A stretch of 64,000 bases of DNA from Candidatus Hodarchaeota archaeon (GCA_016840025.1 JAEOTF010000069.1:1-64000), one strand, 5' to 3'. Shown: positions 51,744-61,850, numbered from the stretch's first letter. Notes: generated from the sequence alone by a model not told the origin. Made by a program: numbers and translations.

Positions 51744-53633
51744 GTGCCTATAGCGAAAAGAGTGTCAATTAATGCTATTCGTCCTAGTCCATTCCAACCT
51801 CGTCAATATTTCGATGAAGACAAATTAGAAGAATTAGCGAAATCTATTTCAGAAGTCGATTTAATCGAACCTATTGTTCTCCGCAAAAAAAATCAATCAG
51901 AATCCTATGAACTCATAGCAGGCGAACGGCGGTGGCGCGCCTGTCAAAAAGCAGGGCTTAAAGAGATAGACGCGGTGATTTATGAGAATATCAACGATTT
52001 CGAGGCCTTATTACTATCAGGCACAGAAAATCTCCATCGTGAAGATTTGACCAGTATCGAACGAGAGAATCTAATTTATCACTTATGGGAACTAGGGAGA
52101 GAAGCAGGTGAAATAAGGGAAGGACATGGGAGTTATACTGATTTAGCACGTAAATTAGGCCTTACAACCCCAGCTATCCAACAAACTATTAAGGCTAAAG
52201 AATTTCGAGATGCCAGTTCCTTCAGTGATAAAGTTTCTACCTTCTCAATCGCCCAGACAAAAAGTTTACCTCCAGAAGAACGCACTAAGATCTTAGAACG
52301 AGTGGAAAAGGAAGAGATTGCTCCCAGTAAAGTTCAAACATTCGTCCGTACGATGAAACAAGTCTCTAAGCCTGTCAAAGAGGCTATGCTCAAGTCACAA
52401 TCCAAAATTACTCCTGAGGTAGCTCACGAAATTGAACAAAAGATCCCTACTAAAACAGGAAGGAAAGAAGCCATTGTACAAATTGAGGGGAGCGCCTTTC
52501 CAGCAACTGAACCAGCCGTTGGCACTATAATTGAAGAAATAGGAGCTAAAGAACATCGTAAACAACTCGTCCTTACAGAATTCATTGATGAAGATCAAAA
52601 GGAAGAGAGGCCAGAAATTAGGGAGAAGGAAGTAACCATTGAAAAAGAGATCCCCGGGAGTCTTTCGATTCAATTTTATCCGTACACTTATCTAGACGGT
52701 TCTAAGGCGTGGCGGGGTAGGAGAGTAGGGGATGGCTCAATTATTGAGATCTTTGACGCAACTCCTGCACCCAAATCACAGATTGATGTAATTTGTCCCC
52801 ATTTTATGCAACTCAAGTGGGCTACAGGTTGTCCTTTTGACTGTGCTTGGTGTTACCTCCAAGGAACACTCCCCCTTCTGGATGGAGAGACAAAGCCAAA
52901 CTATAAAGATAGGAAAAAAATCGCTCGACATATCGAATGTTTTGTGCAAAGTACCGCGCGCCCTGAGATCCTTAATACAGGTGAATTAAGTGATAGTCTC
53001 ATGGGTGAGAGAGAGAAAGGAAAAAAACCCTTTAGTAAGTTTATCATCGATTTGGTGAAAAAACACCGCCGAATCAATCGAACTAAACACAAAATCCTAT
53101 TTCTCACTAGATCGGACTATATAGAACATCTTCTGGAAGCTAATGGTCAAGATGTAGCGATTTGTAGTATTACAGTGAATGCGCTTGAAGTCGCTAGACG
53201 GTGGGAAGCCAAGGTTCCTTCTGTTCAGAACCGGTTAGAAGCAGCCAGGAAGTTAAAGGACGCTGGTTATGAGGTACGCCTGCGAATTGATCCCATGGTG
53301 CCTATAGAAAATTGGGAAGAGGAATATCTCGACCTGATCGATCTGATCTTCAAATATCTAATACCGGATCGGATTACGTTGGGATCACCCAGAGGGCTTC
53401 AATCTACACTGGATAACGCTAAGAATAAGGCTTGGGCTAAATACCTTAGTGAACGTACTGATCGGGGTCTGGGGGTTCCGTTTGATGCCCGTTATGCGGT
53501 GTATAAAGCCGTCATTGACAAACTTCGCAAAAAATACATCTATATGTCTGTTAGTCTCTGCAAGGAAACCCTCGCTATGTGGACTAAACTCGGTATGGAC
53601 TTTTCCTACCCTATGTGTAACTGTATTGCATAG
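51744..53633 (+). CDS. ParB-like nuclease/CTPase domain fused to an SPL-like radical SAM enzyme
   Basis: A 629-residue two-part protein. Residues 1-220 are ParB/Spo0J-like: IRPSPFQPRQYF, VLRKKNQSESYELIAGERRWRA (box with GERR), GTENLHREDLTSIE, and a helix-turn-helix (YTDLARKLGLTTPAIQQTIKAKEF). A charged linker follows to about 310. The C-terminal part is radical SAM with CPFDCAWC (Cys363, Cys367, Cys370), a LNTGELSDSL block and IDPMVP, most like spore photoproduct lyase-type proteins. The start GTG touches the stop of the 81-residue gene. A DNA-associated role is inferred. Confidence 0.9.
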   Translation: MPIAKRVSINAIRPSPFQPRQYFDEDKLEELAKSISEVDLIEPIVLRKKNQSESYELIAGERRWRACQKAGLKEIDAVIYENINDFEALLLSGTENLHREDLTSIERENLIYHLWELGREAGEIREGHGSYTDLARKLGLTTPAIQQTIKAKEFRDASSFSDKVSTFSIAQTKSLPPEERTKILERVEKEEIAPSKVQTFVRTMKQVSKPVKEAMLKSQSKITPEVAHEIEQKIPTKTGRKEAIVQIEGSAFPATEPAVGTIIEEIGAKEHRKQLVLTEFIDEDQKEERPEIREKEVTIEKEIPGSLSIQFYPYTYLDGSKAWRGRRVGDGSIIEIFDATPAPKSQIDVICPHFMQLKWATGCPFDCAWCYLQGTLPLLDGETKPNYKDRKKIARHIECFVQSTARPEILNTGELSDSLMGEREKGKKPFSKFIIDLVKKHRRINRTKHKILFLTRSDYIEHLLEANGQDVAICSITVNALEVARRWEAKVPSVQNRLEAARKLKDAGYEVRLRIDPMVPIENWEEEYLDLIDLIFKYLIPDRITLGSPRGLQSTLDNAKNKAWAKYLSERTDRGLGVPFDARYAVYKAVIDKLRKKYIYMSVSLCKETLAMWTKLGMDFSYPMCNCIA

Positions 53634-53727
53634 AACCTGGGGTAGGAGAGGAAAGCAATGGAGGAATGTTGAATTGAGGTAAGTTTTTAGAATGGATGAA
53701 GAATATTTTACGTCTTATAAAGAGCCT

Positions 53728-53745
53728 GTGACTAGAAAAAGTCAC
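53728..53745. terminator. Hairpin after the ParB-radical SAM gene
   Basis: GTGACT (53728-53733) and AGTCAC (53740-53745) pair around an A-rich 6-nt loop, and a T7 run occurs about 40 bases later. It lies in the 53634-54030 gap, which otherwise shows no gene. Confidence 0.35.
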
Positions 53746-54030
53746 TAAGTCCATTTATGATGGTTTTTAATAGATAAGTTACAAATAGAGCCTTTTTTTG
53801 GGTTATATTGCAGGTTTTTTGCTGGAATTAGGGAGGGAATACTTATGAGAAGTGTTTACAATTGAGACTGGGGATTATAGGGGTATTATCAAAAGTATAT
53901 GAGGGAGAATGCCCAACAATAGAATAAGAAGCTAAGAGTGTAGATTTGCTGCTAAAACTGACTCTTCTTAGACTGTTTGACGAGAAGTTAGGGTTTTCGT
54001 AAATTAATCTAAATTTGGTGAATTACTAAC

Positions 54031-55482
54031 ATGTCTGCGGTTAAAAGGGTTGACAAGTTCCGAGAAGCCATCTGGTTATTTGTAGCTAAGACTCTACCTA
54101 AAATGCCTGTAGAACTTCAACCCTCATTAGCGGATATGGCTTGGTTGATGGCTAATCACTTTTTTTCTCCTGAGGTAAGCCAAAAACTGTATCTTAGACT
54201 TCAAAAAATCTGGTTAAATCGATCTCTTGAATCAAACAACCAAGTAGAATTATTAGCATATTGTGCTTGGAAACTACAACTTTATCTCACATTTAATCAG
54301 CCAGAAATCGCCTTCAGTCTATTTCAAGAAATAATTAAGGTCATTCGGTACAATGATCATAAACTAGAGACTAATTTGGAGCTATGCTGTATACCTAACT
54401 CTAAGAAATTCCCTTTACCCAGAATTCCAGAGGAGGATATGAAATTTTTATTTGGAATAAGTCAAGCCTGTCAACAGTCGCAAAGTAACTTAACAATCAA
54501 TTATCTAGCAAACAAGATGGCTTGCTCCCAAAAAGATCTCATTTGGTATCTTAATAAGATTAAAATGGTTATTGGATCCCTGGTTGCATTTGAAGCTCTT
54601 GGATTATATATGTTAAGAGTAGAAATTGAAATTAGCTCTAATCAAAACTGGCCTCAACTCTTAGAAAGAATCAAACCTATTATCTATAGATGTGAAGCGC
54701 ATACTTCACCTTCTAAGACTCCAAAAGAGAATGATCTCTATCCTACACAGCTTTCTATGGAATTTCTGTACCCAATTTCACAAGAAAAACCGCTATTCAA
54801 ATGGGCTGCCAGAAATAAAATAAGAGTACTTCGTAAAGTCGAACAATATCTCTACCAGAACTTTAATGTGCTATATAAAGATCAATGGGATCCTTTAGGT
54901 ACTACTCGTCTAAAGTCAAAAGGGTCAAGAACTTCTATTATAATTACTTCCAATAAGCTTGAAGTGAATAAGAGACTTCTTAGGATTACTGAAACATATC
55001 TGAAGCCTGCAGCTTTTCTTGGAAATAGAAAAGCAGAAACTGCTGATTGTCTTCTTCCATTTCATAGGCTAGGGTCATATCTGAAAATGAGGGAGAAATG
55101 GGCGCACAAAACAGCCGCTGAGCTTTTTCAAAAACGAATATTAGTTCCATTTTTATATAGTGAGCTTCTTAGATTCGACCCTGAATTTATTCTGGAAGGT
55201 GAAGAGCTAACGCTTCAGGATAAAGCAAAAAGCTATCTATATACCCGTGGAGAAATGCTTCAACCATTTAATGTAGAAAAACAAGCTTGGAATCAGCACC
55301 AAAAGGTATTCCGTCTATATGTACCCAAGGTTTCTGTGAGCGATTTTGAAGAATTTGAAGTCAGATCTCTTAAACGACTTTATTGGGCTTCACCACGGCC
55401 TTTGATTCAGGTAAACATGTATGATTTTAAAAAATCATCCTGGAAATGCCCTAAACTTCCAGATCTACATGATTTTCAATAA
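54031..55482 (+). CDS. Large unknown protein, family member 1 (HTH-containing)
   Basis: A 483-residue protein, paralog of 56513-57937. Residues near 145-200 (NYLANKMACSQKDLIWYLNKIKMVIGSLVAFEALGLYMLRVEIEI) read as a helix-turn-helix followed by an Lrp/AsnC-like strand-helix, suggesting a DNA-binding regulator. The N-terminal helical half (ELQPSLADMAWLMANHF) and the closing SSWKCPKLPDLHDF block are shared with the paralog. GGTGA precedes the ATG. Family not recognised. Confidence 0.6.
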   Translation: MSAVKRVDKFREAIWLFVAKTLPKMPVELQPSLADMAWLMANHFFSPEVSQKLYLRLQKIWLNRSLESNNQVELLAYCAWKLQLYLTFNQPEIAFSLFQEIIKVIRYNDHKLETNLELCCIPNSKKFPLPRIPEEDMKFLFGISQACQQSQSNLTINYLANKMACSQKDLIWYLNKIKMVIGSLVAFEALGLYMLRVEIEISSNQNWPQLLERIKPIIYRCEAHTSPSKTPKENDLYPTQLSMEFLYPISQEKPLFKWAARNKIRVLRKVEQYLYQNFNVLYKDQWDPLGTTRLKSKGSRTSIIITSNKLEVNKRLLRITETYLKPAAFLGNRKAETADCLLPFHRLGSYLKMREKWAHKTAAELFQKRILVPFLYSELLRFDPEFILEGEELTLQDKAKSYLYTRGEMLQPFNVEKQAWNQHQKVFRLYVPKVSVSDFEEFEVRSLKRLYWASPRPLIQVNMYDFKKSSWKCPKLPDLHDFQ

Positions 55483-55567
55483 TTTAGTACTTCAATAACA
55501 AGTCATTCAAACTAGGCATTCAACTGAAAAAAAAAGAAGAGAGAAAGGAAGAATACGAGATCAGGCC

Positions 55568-55618
55568 TTAATTAGGAGGTTGTCCTCCGCCTTGTCCCGA
55601 ACCTGGCGGTAAATTCAT
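55568..55618 (-). other. GC-rich island with inverted repeats and a 16-codon reading frame
   Basis: In an AT-rich 1-kb gap, GGAGG/CCTCC and CCGCC/GGCGG inverted pairs overlap. The minus strand holds a short frame MNLPPGSGQGGGQPPN with an ATG at 55618 and stop at 55568. The peptide resembles a Pro/Gly/Gln-rich protein tail, perhaps the relic of a lost gene. The rest of 55483-56512 shows no gene. Confidence 0.3.
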
Positions 55619-56512
55619 TTTCTGACACCTTATAGATCTATTATTCGCCACCCCCCTTTCTAATGTGCTTTTCCCCCACTATTCGTCGAAAGTGTTCTCT
55701 TTTAGCTATACTATCCTTTTGGTAACTACTTCCGACATTCTTGCACATATTATAATGTTATTAAAAACATTTATAAGTTACTAAGCTTATTCAATGAAAC
55801 CAAGTGGATAAAGGAGAATAAAACAAATTTAGGAGAGAGATAGAGCTTAACGAATGTGATAATCATATCACACGGGAATTAATTGTCTTTAGGTTGCGAT
55901 TCATTGTCTAATACTATAATATAACCCTGCCGCCCCATAATAACCCTTACATCCACAAGGATTTATTATTTCTGATATAACTTTATAAAAGCTTATTAAA
56001 CCTCTTGAATGCAAAGGTTAATATATAAAAGGGGGAAAGGTAGAGAGAGCAGAATATAAGTGAAAAAAATGAGTAGAATATAAGCTCCCCAATTTCTTCC
56101 ATAAGATATATACTCATACAAGTTTCTCAAACTATTTATATATCCCTAAATTAAAATTGGGGCTAAGATGGTATGGGTGAAGTGAAAGTGATGTCCAATA
56201 AAAGACGAATGCAATGAAGTGGATTTCTCTTCTTCAGACCTTTATAAAGCGAGTGAGGGAAAAGATAGGTGAGGCTCCATTTATCAGAGTTAAGAATCAC
56301 CTCGCTGATTTCTATTATTCATCCCTTCCTTTGAAGCTAGCTGCGTCCAACACTTATATCTGATCAATATTTTAACATCAAAGGAGCTAGAATTAACTAT
56401 AATGAAAAAAATCATCATAACGACTAGGTAGTGTTTAAGAATAGCTATATGGAAAAGATAATGGATATCGATTGGATTACCTCCTTTATCAAAAGAGAGG
56501 GATTTAATTACC

Positions 56513-57937
56513 ATGTTACCTGCGGATAGGCTAAGTGACTTGCGAACCGCGTTATGGAAACTTACAACCGATATTATTCCTCAAACTCCCGAGAATCTGC
56601 AACCAGCATTAGCGAACATGGTGCGGTTACTGGGGAATCATTTATTAGACCCCGAAGAAAGTTATAAAATATTCACCGAGATTAGAGAAATTTGGGACAT
56701 CGATTCTCTTGAACTGGATCCGCGTATTAATATTTTAGCTCTTTGCACATGGAAGATGCGACTTTATCTCATTTTTAACCTTGCAGAATCTGCCTTCCAA
56801 TTATTTAGACGAGTCATGCAAGTTGTTCGCACTGGGGGTCCCGATTATGAGGAACTTCAATTTGTAGCTCGCCCTCACTCGGCAGAATTTCCATTCCCTT
56901 TAATTCCTGACGAAGATATAGAATTTCTCAATACGGTGGGTTATGCGATTCAGGAATATAGTGATGTCAGCATTAGAAAATTAGCTAAACTGAGCGACCT
57001 ATCTCAACAAAAAACTCTATCCCGTTTAAAGAAATTTGAAATGGTCTTCGGATATATGGTTGCAGTGGAAACTCTCGGTTTGAATTGGGTCCGTGCTGAG
57101 ATCGAATTACGGTCTGCTGATAGACTTTCCTTATTATTAGAAAAATTCAAACCTTTTGCGTACCGCTGTGAACTACATTCTCCTAATCATGAAAAATTAT
57201 TTCCCGCTCGTTTCTCCGTGGAATTTCTCTATCCCGTTGACCAACAAAAACAGTTAAAGGAATGGGGGAAGAGAAATAATGGCCAATTATACCAGCAGGT
57301 GGGACAACACATCTATCAAAACTATAATGCGCTCAATAAAGGACAGTGGTATGACAAAGAAACCACTCAACCAAAAAGAGGAGTGCATCAATCAGTACTA
57401 AGAAACGTGCATAAACAAATTAAATTAACGAGAGACCTTCTTAGAGTCCTTGAAAGCTGTCGTCAGGGGGTAAGATTTAGGAGTGATTTAGTCACCGAAA
57501 ACAGAGAAAAACCTGCTCCCGATTACCAATTAAGATTACAGTTCATGTTAAAAGAAGATTGGATGTGGAAGTTAGCAGGGAATCTTTTCAAACAAGGGAT
57601 TCTAGTACCCTATTTCTTTAGTAACCTTCTTCTTTGGAGACCTGAGTATGTGGTTGAAGGAGATAACCTAAAATTTCACACAGAGGGAATAAAGTTCCTG
57701 TATGCCCGCCAGGAAACTTTAAAATCCATTGAAGAGCCAGATGATGGTGTAAATCTAACAAAATCTCGTTTATATGTACCTGAAGTCACACCAGAACTAC
57801 AATACCAGAAAGAATTTAGGCGGGTTAAACGTATCCACTACAGTCCTAATGAGGTGTTAACTCGAATGAGTCAGTATAGTTTTGAGGGAGCATGCTGGAA
57901 AGCCCCAAATCTACCCACTATTCGTGAATTCCTGTGA
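56513..57937 (+). CDS. Large unknown protein, family member 2 (HTH-containing)
   Basis: A 474-residue paralog of 54031-55482, similar over its full length: ENLQPALANMVRLLGNHL, the HTH-like region (SIRKLAKLSDLSQQKTLSRLKKFEMVFGYMVAVETLGLNWVRAEIEL), YQQVGQHIYQNYNALNKGQW, and an end with GACWKAPNLPTIREF. Both lack transmembrane segments. A T9 run follows at 57939. The 1-kb gap between the paralogs is AT-rich. A regulatory role is inferred only from the HTH-like segment. Confidence 0.6.
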   Translation: MLPADRLSDLRTALWKLTTDIIPQTPENLQPALANMVRLLGNHLLDPEESYKIFTEIREIWDIDSLELDPRINILALCTWKMRLYLIFNLAESAFQLFRRVMQVVRTGGPDYEELQFVARPHSAEFPFPLIPDEDIEFLNTVGYAIQEYSDVSIRKLAKLSDLSQQKTLSRLKKFEMVFGYMVAVETLGLNWVRAEIELRSADRLSLLLEKFKPFAYRCELHSPNHEKLFPARFSVEFLYPVDQQKQLKEWGKRNNGQLYQQVGQHIYQNYNALNKGQWYDKETTQPKRGVHQSVLRNVHKQIKLTRDLLRVLESCRQGVRFRSDLVTENREKPAPDYQLRLQFMLKEDWMWKLAGNLFKQGILVPYFFSNLLLWRPEYVVEGDNLKFHTEGIKFLYARQETLKSIEEPDDGVNLTKSRLYVPEVTPELQYQKEFRRVKRIHYSPNEVLTRMSQYSFEGACWKAPNLPTIREFL

Positions 57938-57938
57938 A

Positions 57939-57947
57939 TTTTTTTTT
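57939..57947 (+). terminator. Oligo-T terminator after the second paralog
   Basis: Nine consecutive T beginning two bases after the stop codon, the longest T-run in the window at a gene end. Confidence 0.5.
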
Positions 57948-58050
57948 CGGCAGAAATACTTCAAATAATGCCTTATGAATAGCAGAAACAAAAAAAGTAG
58001 AGAAAAGAATAGCTCAACTAAATTTCATTTCTATAAATGATACGGGATTA

Positions 58051-58536
58051 ATGATGACTACTTTCACATACATTCCAATTGGCGTAATTAGAACACCTTT
58101 CAAGTTGGCTAAGGGCATCCCTATTCAATCGGCCTTTTCGGATGAACAGGGGACGATAGAGCTTTTCCCTCAGTTTAAGGAAGGTTTGAAAGATCTTGAT
58201 GGGTTTTCTCACATCATTTTACTCTATCATTTCCATCAAACTACAGAATGGAAGCCTTTAGTTCGTCCTTTTCTCGATAAAGAAGAGCATGGGATCTTTG
58301 CTGTAAGAGCACCACCCAGACCTAACCCTATAGGACTTTCAACAGTACGGCTTGAGAAAATTGAGGATACAACTCTCTTTGTTCGTGGGGTTGATGTAAT
58401 CGATGGCACCCCTCTCCTTGACATCAAGCCATACGTCCCCAAGTTTGATAATTTTAGTGAAGCTACTGAAGGCTGGCTCCCTAAAACAGAGAATAAAACT
58501 GAGCCGCCTCTCGCAGATGAGCGCTTTAGTAAATGA
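58051..58536 (+). CDS. trmO: TrmO, tRNA t6A37 N6-methyltransferase
   Basis: Methylates N6 of threonylcarbamoyl-A37 to give m6t6A, acting after KEOPS. The 161-residue protein has the family blocks: PIGVIRTPFK near the N-terminus, LKDLDGFSHIILLYHFH, VRAPPRPNPIGLSTVRLEKI and DVIDGTPLLDIKPYVP. ATGs at 58051 and 58054 are both possible starts. Convergent with the cysteine-hydrolase gene. Confidence 0.92.
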   Translation: MMTTFTYIPIGVIRTPFKLAKGIPIQSAFSDEQGTIELFPQFKEGLKDLDGFSHIILLYHFHQTTEWKPLVRPFLDKEEHGIFAVRAPPRPNPIGLSTVRLEKIEDTTLFVRGVDVIDGTPLLDIKPYVPKFDNFSEATEGWLPKTENKTEPPLADERFSK

Positions 58537-58537
58537 A

Positions 58538-59059
58538 TCAGAATTGAATCTCACTTTCTTCCTTCACTGTGGTAAACGCGCCGAGTACATCATTATGATG
58601 TGCGATAATTTGTGAAGCTGTAAGAACAGAGGAATCCCACGTGCTATGCGCATTTTTCACTAAATTAACTTCATATCCTAAGCTGAAAGCACGGCGACAA
58701 GTTGTATCCACGCAATATTCGGTCTGTAGCCCCGCAATAATTAGTTTTTTAGCCCCTTGAGCATCTAATTCGCTTTTTAAGTTTGTATTATTGAAAGAAT
58801 CGGGAGTTTTTTTTTGGATCACTACATCTTCCTTAACTGGAGCAATGGAAGGATGGATTTCCCACCCGGGTGTCCCTGGTTCGTCAGGATCACCGCTACC
58901 GCCACAATTCTGAATATAGATTATTGGTACTTTAGCTGAACGGGCTTTACCTATTAAACTGCTGATTTTTGTAAGGAGATTATCTCCTGCATAGATGGGA
59001 TCTGAGCCTATGAAATTCCCTACCTGCATGTCTATAACTAATAGTACTGTGTCATTCAT
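58538..59059 (-). CDS. Isochorismatase-like cysteine hydrolase
   Basis: A 173-residue hydrolase with the catalytic triad Asp10 (LLVIDMQ), Lys84 (IQKKTPDSF) and Cys116 (GLQTEYCVDTT). FNNTNLKSELDAQGAKKLIIAG is the usual core. Members act as nicotinamidases or on ureido and other amides; the substrate is not evident. Downstream of iorB on the same strand, 32 bases away. Confidence 0.88.
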   Translation of the reverse strand: MNDTVLLVIDMQVGNFIGSDPIYAGDNLLTKISSLIGKARSAKVPIIYIQNCGGSGDPDEPGTPGWEIHPSIAPVKEDVVIQKKTPDSFNNTNLKSELDAQGAKKLIIAGLQTEYCVDTTCRRAFSLGYEVNLVKNAHSTWDSSVLTASQIIAHHNDVLGAFTTVKEESEIQF

Positions 59060-59091
59060 GTTTCTTTGTTGGAAAGAAGTAGAAATAAGTT

Positions 59092-59706
59092 TTATGATTC
59101 TTTAAAAATCTCAATTGCCTTTTTTTGTCCTTCTTGAAAAGCTTTAATATTCAATTCAATAAATTTTTCTTTAACTGTTGTTTTTAAGGCCTTCATAAGC
59201 TCTTCTTCAGGAATAGGGAAGTTTGGAACAGTAGATAGAGCACCGAGAATAACTACATTTTGAGCAACAGCAGCACCCAACTCTTGAGCGATTTTTGTAG
59301 CATCAAAGGCTATTAGATTAGATGTAAACTCTTTAACGTTTTCTAAAACATTGTTCAATTCGGGATAAGGCTCTTTGGTTATCGTAACACTCGGAGGAAC
59401 GATAGGATATAGATTAGTGATGATATGCCCATCTGGTTGGATATACGTTGCATAACGTAACGCTTCTACAGGCTCAAAACTAGCAATCACATCAGCACAT
59501 CTCTCAGAAATTAAAGGAGCATAAACATGTTCTTTCGCTATACGGAGATAGGAAACAACTGAGCCTCCTCGTTGGGCCATACCATGTGTTTCAGCTCCAC
59601 GGATTTGGAGTCCCATATTATTAGCTGCTTCACAGAGTATATCGGAGATTGTGAGAATTCCTTGACCCCCAACGCCGCATAAAAGAATTTCATATGGTTT
59701 TTCCAT
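59092..59706 (-). CDS. iorB: Indolepyruvate ferredoxin oxidoreductase subunit beta
   Basis: Gamma/beta-type subunit of the 2-oxoacid oxidoreductase that oxidises arylpyruvates to aryl-acetyl-CoA. The 204-residue protein starts ILLCGVGGQGILTISDILCEAA, then GAETHGMAQRGGSVVSYLRI and DVIASFEPVEALRYATYI, all typical. GGAGG lies before the ATG. It begins 15 bases after iorA, forming the iorAB operon. Confidence 0.95.
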   Translation of the reverse strand: MEKPYEILLCGVGGQGILTISDILCEAANNMGLQIRGAETHGMAQRGGSVVSYLRIAKEHVYAPLISERCADVIASFEPVEALRYATYIQPDGHIITNLYPIVPPSVTITKEPYPELNNVLENVKEFTSNLIAFDATKIAQELGAAVAQNVVILGALSTVPNFPIPEEELMKALKTTVKEKFIELNIKAFQEGQKKAIEIFKES

Positions 59707-59721
59707 CTTTTTTCCTCCAGG

Positions 59722-61650
59722 TTACTTCTTACGGTCTTTTCCTCTTATAGCTCCTGTTGGACAGACTTGGACGCAGACCCCACAGGGCTCACAAATAGTC
59801 GGATCGATTTTCGGGATCATTTTGCCTTTATCCGTCTTTTTATCGGACCATGAGATAGCAGGGCAAGCAAGTCTCGTAGCACAAGTTGCACATCCTATAC
59901 AAACTGATGGAGAGATGTAATATTCGTCGGCAACGGCGTGGTACGGATAAAACTCACCAGCACGCTTTTTCATACGTTTTTTAATTTGACAAATACCTTC
60001 TGAAATTACGACAGAGATGCCTTCATGAGCAATAGCTTCTTTCAAAGCCTCTGTGGTCTCCTTTACATTAAAAGCGTGAGTAACTTTTATATATTCAAGG
60101 CCGAGGCCCCACATTACATTCCGTATGGACAAGGGATGCACAGATTCTCCAGAAGCCAATTTTCCTGTTGAGGGATGTTCCTGCATCCCGGTCATTGCGG
60201 TGGTAAAGTTATCAAGTACAAGGAGGGTCATATTTGACCTATTATAAATTGCCGATACTAATCCCGCTAACCCAGCATGCCAAAATGTACTGTCGCCAAT
60301 GACAGCAATAATATCCTCTTTAAGCCCAGAATGGCTCCAACCGATTGCAACACCGATAGATGCGCCCATACAGACGCAAGAGTCACCTATATGTAATGGG
60401 GGCATAAAGCCAAGGGTGTAACAACCGATATCTGTGGCAATGATAGTATTTTTCCTTCTTCGCGTAGTTTTATTTAATGCATAGAAAGTAGATCGATGGG
60501 GGCAGCCCGGACAAAGAATTGGAGGCCTATCCACGACATTCTCGGGTTTAATGCTAGGTACCTCTTTTGTGCCATTATTCAAGGATATTGCTAAAGTAAG
60601 ACCCTTTACTACCTCTCTCGTGTCTAACTCACCTGTATAGGGCGTTATGCCTTCATTTTTTCCGTAAACTTTCGTTGAAAGTTCTTCAGCATTAACAATA
60701 GCTCGTACACCCAATTCCAAGACTGGCTCATTTTCTTCAATAAGAATAAGCCTATCTAGTTTATAACCATTAATAAAATCGATGATTTTCTTTTTAGGTA
60801 ATGGATGATCTATTCCTATCTTTAGGACAGGACAATTGAGGGGCAACTCTCGACGAGCTTCCATAACATAGGTAAAACTAACCCCTGAGGTGATAATTCC
60901 AACGTTACCAGTACCCTCAATGATTTGATTGTATTTACATGTATTAGCCCATTCTTCGACTTCTTTTAGCTTGTCTAGGACTTTAACATGATTGATTCGG
61001 GCGTTTATTGGTAAAGAGACAAATCGTTGTGGATCTCTTTCGAAACTACGACCGGGATTCTGATGGGGATAGGTCTGTTTCATGAGCTCTCCTAATGAAA
61101 CATTGCTTCGACTATGATTAACTCGTGTGGTAGTTCTAAGCAAAATAGGAAGTCCAAATTGTTCACTAATGTCAAAGGCTTCACGAGTAAACTCCAAGGC
61201 TTCTTGTGCGTCACTAGGGGTTAGGATGAGAAGATTGCCAAAACGTCCAAGCCAACGATTGTCTTGTTCATTTTGTGAGGACCACATTCCAGGATCGTCG
61301 GCGGAAATAATCACCATTCCCCCACGGACACCCATATACGCTGCTGACATCAGGGCATCCATTGCTACATTGAGGCCAACATGTTTGGCAATAAAGAGAG
61401 ACCGAATTCCACTCATAGCTGCCGCGAAAGCACCTTCCATGGCTATCTTTTCATTGGCTGAGAACTCCGCATAGTAGCCAACCTCTTTTGATAGAGCAGC
61501 TAATGTATTCATAATTTCACTCGAGGGAGTACCAGGATAGGAAAAGACAGTTTGTACACCACCCTCAAGAACACCACGAGCAATCGCTTCATTTCCAAGA
61601 ACAACGATGGATTTACCTACTGTCTCATCAAGTAGTTCTTTTGGATTCAT
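59722..61650 (-). CDS. iorA: Indolepyruvate ferredoxin oxidoreductase subunit alpha
   Basis: Thiamine-diphosphate and iron-sulfur subunit. The 642-residue protein has the pyruvate-binding N-terminus (GVLEGGVQTVFSYPGTPSSEIMNTL), EFSANEKIAMEGAFAAAMSG, a ThDP site (GDSTFWHAGLAGLVSAIYN), CPGCPHRSTFYAL, and two ferredoxin clusters at the end (CIGCATCATRLAC and CEPCGVCVQVC). It degrades aromatic amino acids after transamination, with electrons going to ferredoxin. GGTGAAATC precedes the ATG. Divergent from the acyl-CoA dehydrogenase gene. Confidence 0.96.
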   Translation of the reverse strand: MNPKELLDETVGKSIVVLGNEAIARGVLEGGVQTVFSYPGTPSSEIMNTLAALSKEVGYYAEFSANEKIAMEGAFAAAMSGIRSLFIAKHVGLNVAMDALMSAAYMGVRGGMVIISADDPGMWSSQNEQDNRWLGRFGNLLILTPSDAQEALEFTREAFDISEQFGLPILLRTTTRVNHSRSNVSLGELMKQTYPHQNPGRSFERDPQRFVSLPINARINHVKVLDKLKEVEEWANTCKYNQIIEGTGNVGIITSGVSFTYVMEARRELPLNCPVLKIGIDHPLPKKKIIDFINGYKLDRLILIEENEPVLELGVRAIVNAEELSTKVYGKNEGITPYTGELDTREVVKGLTLAISLNNGTKEVPSIKPENVVDRPPILCPGCPHRSTFYALNKTTRRRKNTIIATDIGCYTLGFMPPLHIGDSCVCMGASIGVAIGWSHSGLKEDIIAVIGDSTFWHAGLAGLVSAIYNRSNMTLLVLDNFTTAMTGMQEHPSTGKLASGESVHPLSIRNVMWGLGLEYIKVTHAFNVKETTEALKEAIAHEGISVVISEGICQIKKRMKKRAGEFYPYHAVADEYYISPSVCIGCATCATRLACPAISWSDKKTDKGKMIPKIDPTICEPCGVCVQVCPTGAIRGKDRKK

Positions 61651-61850
61651 TTTGATTTCACCAATTATTTTTCAGCTATAATAATAACTAAATAAGCGTA
61701 AGCGGGGAACAGTAGGGTTAAAATTCCCAAAACGTTAAATGATAGAAACTAAAAACGATCCCGATAAAGCTTTGATAAAAATTTGTTAACAAAATACTGC
61801 TACATCTCTTTCTTCTCCTTTTTCCCATCAAATAAAATTCAAAAATTGGT

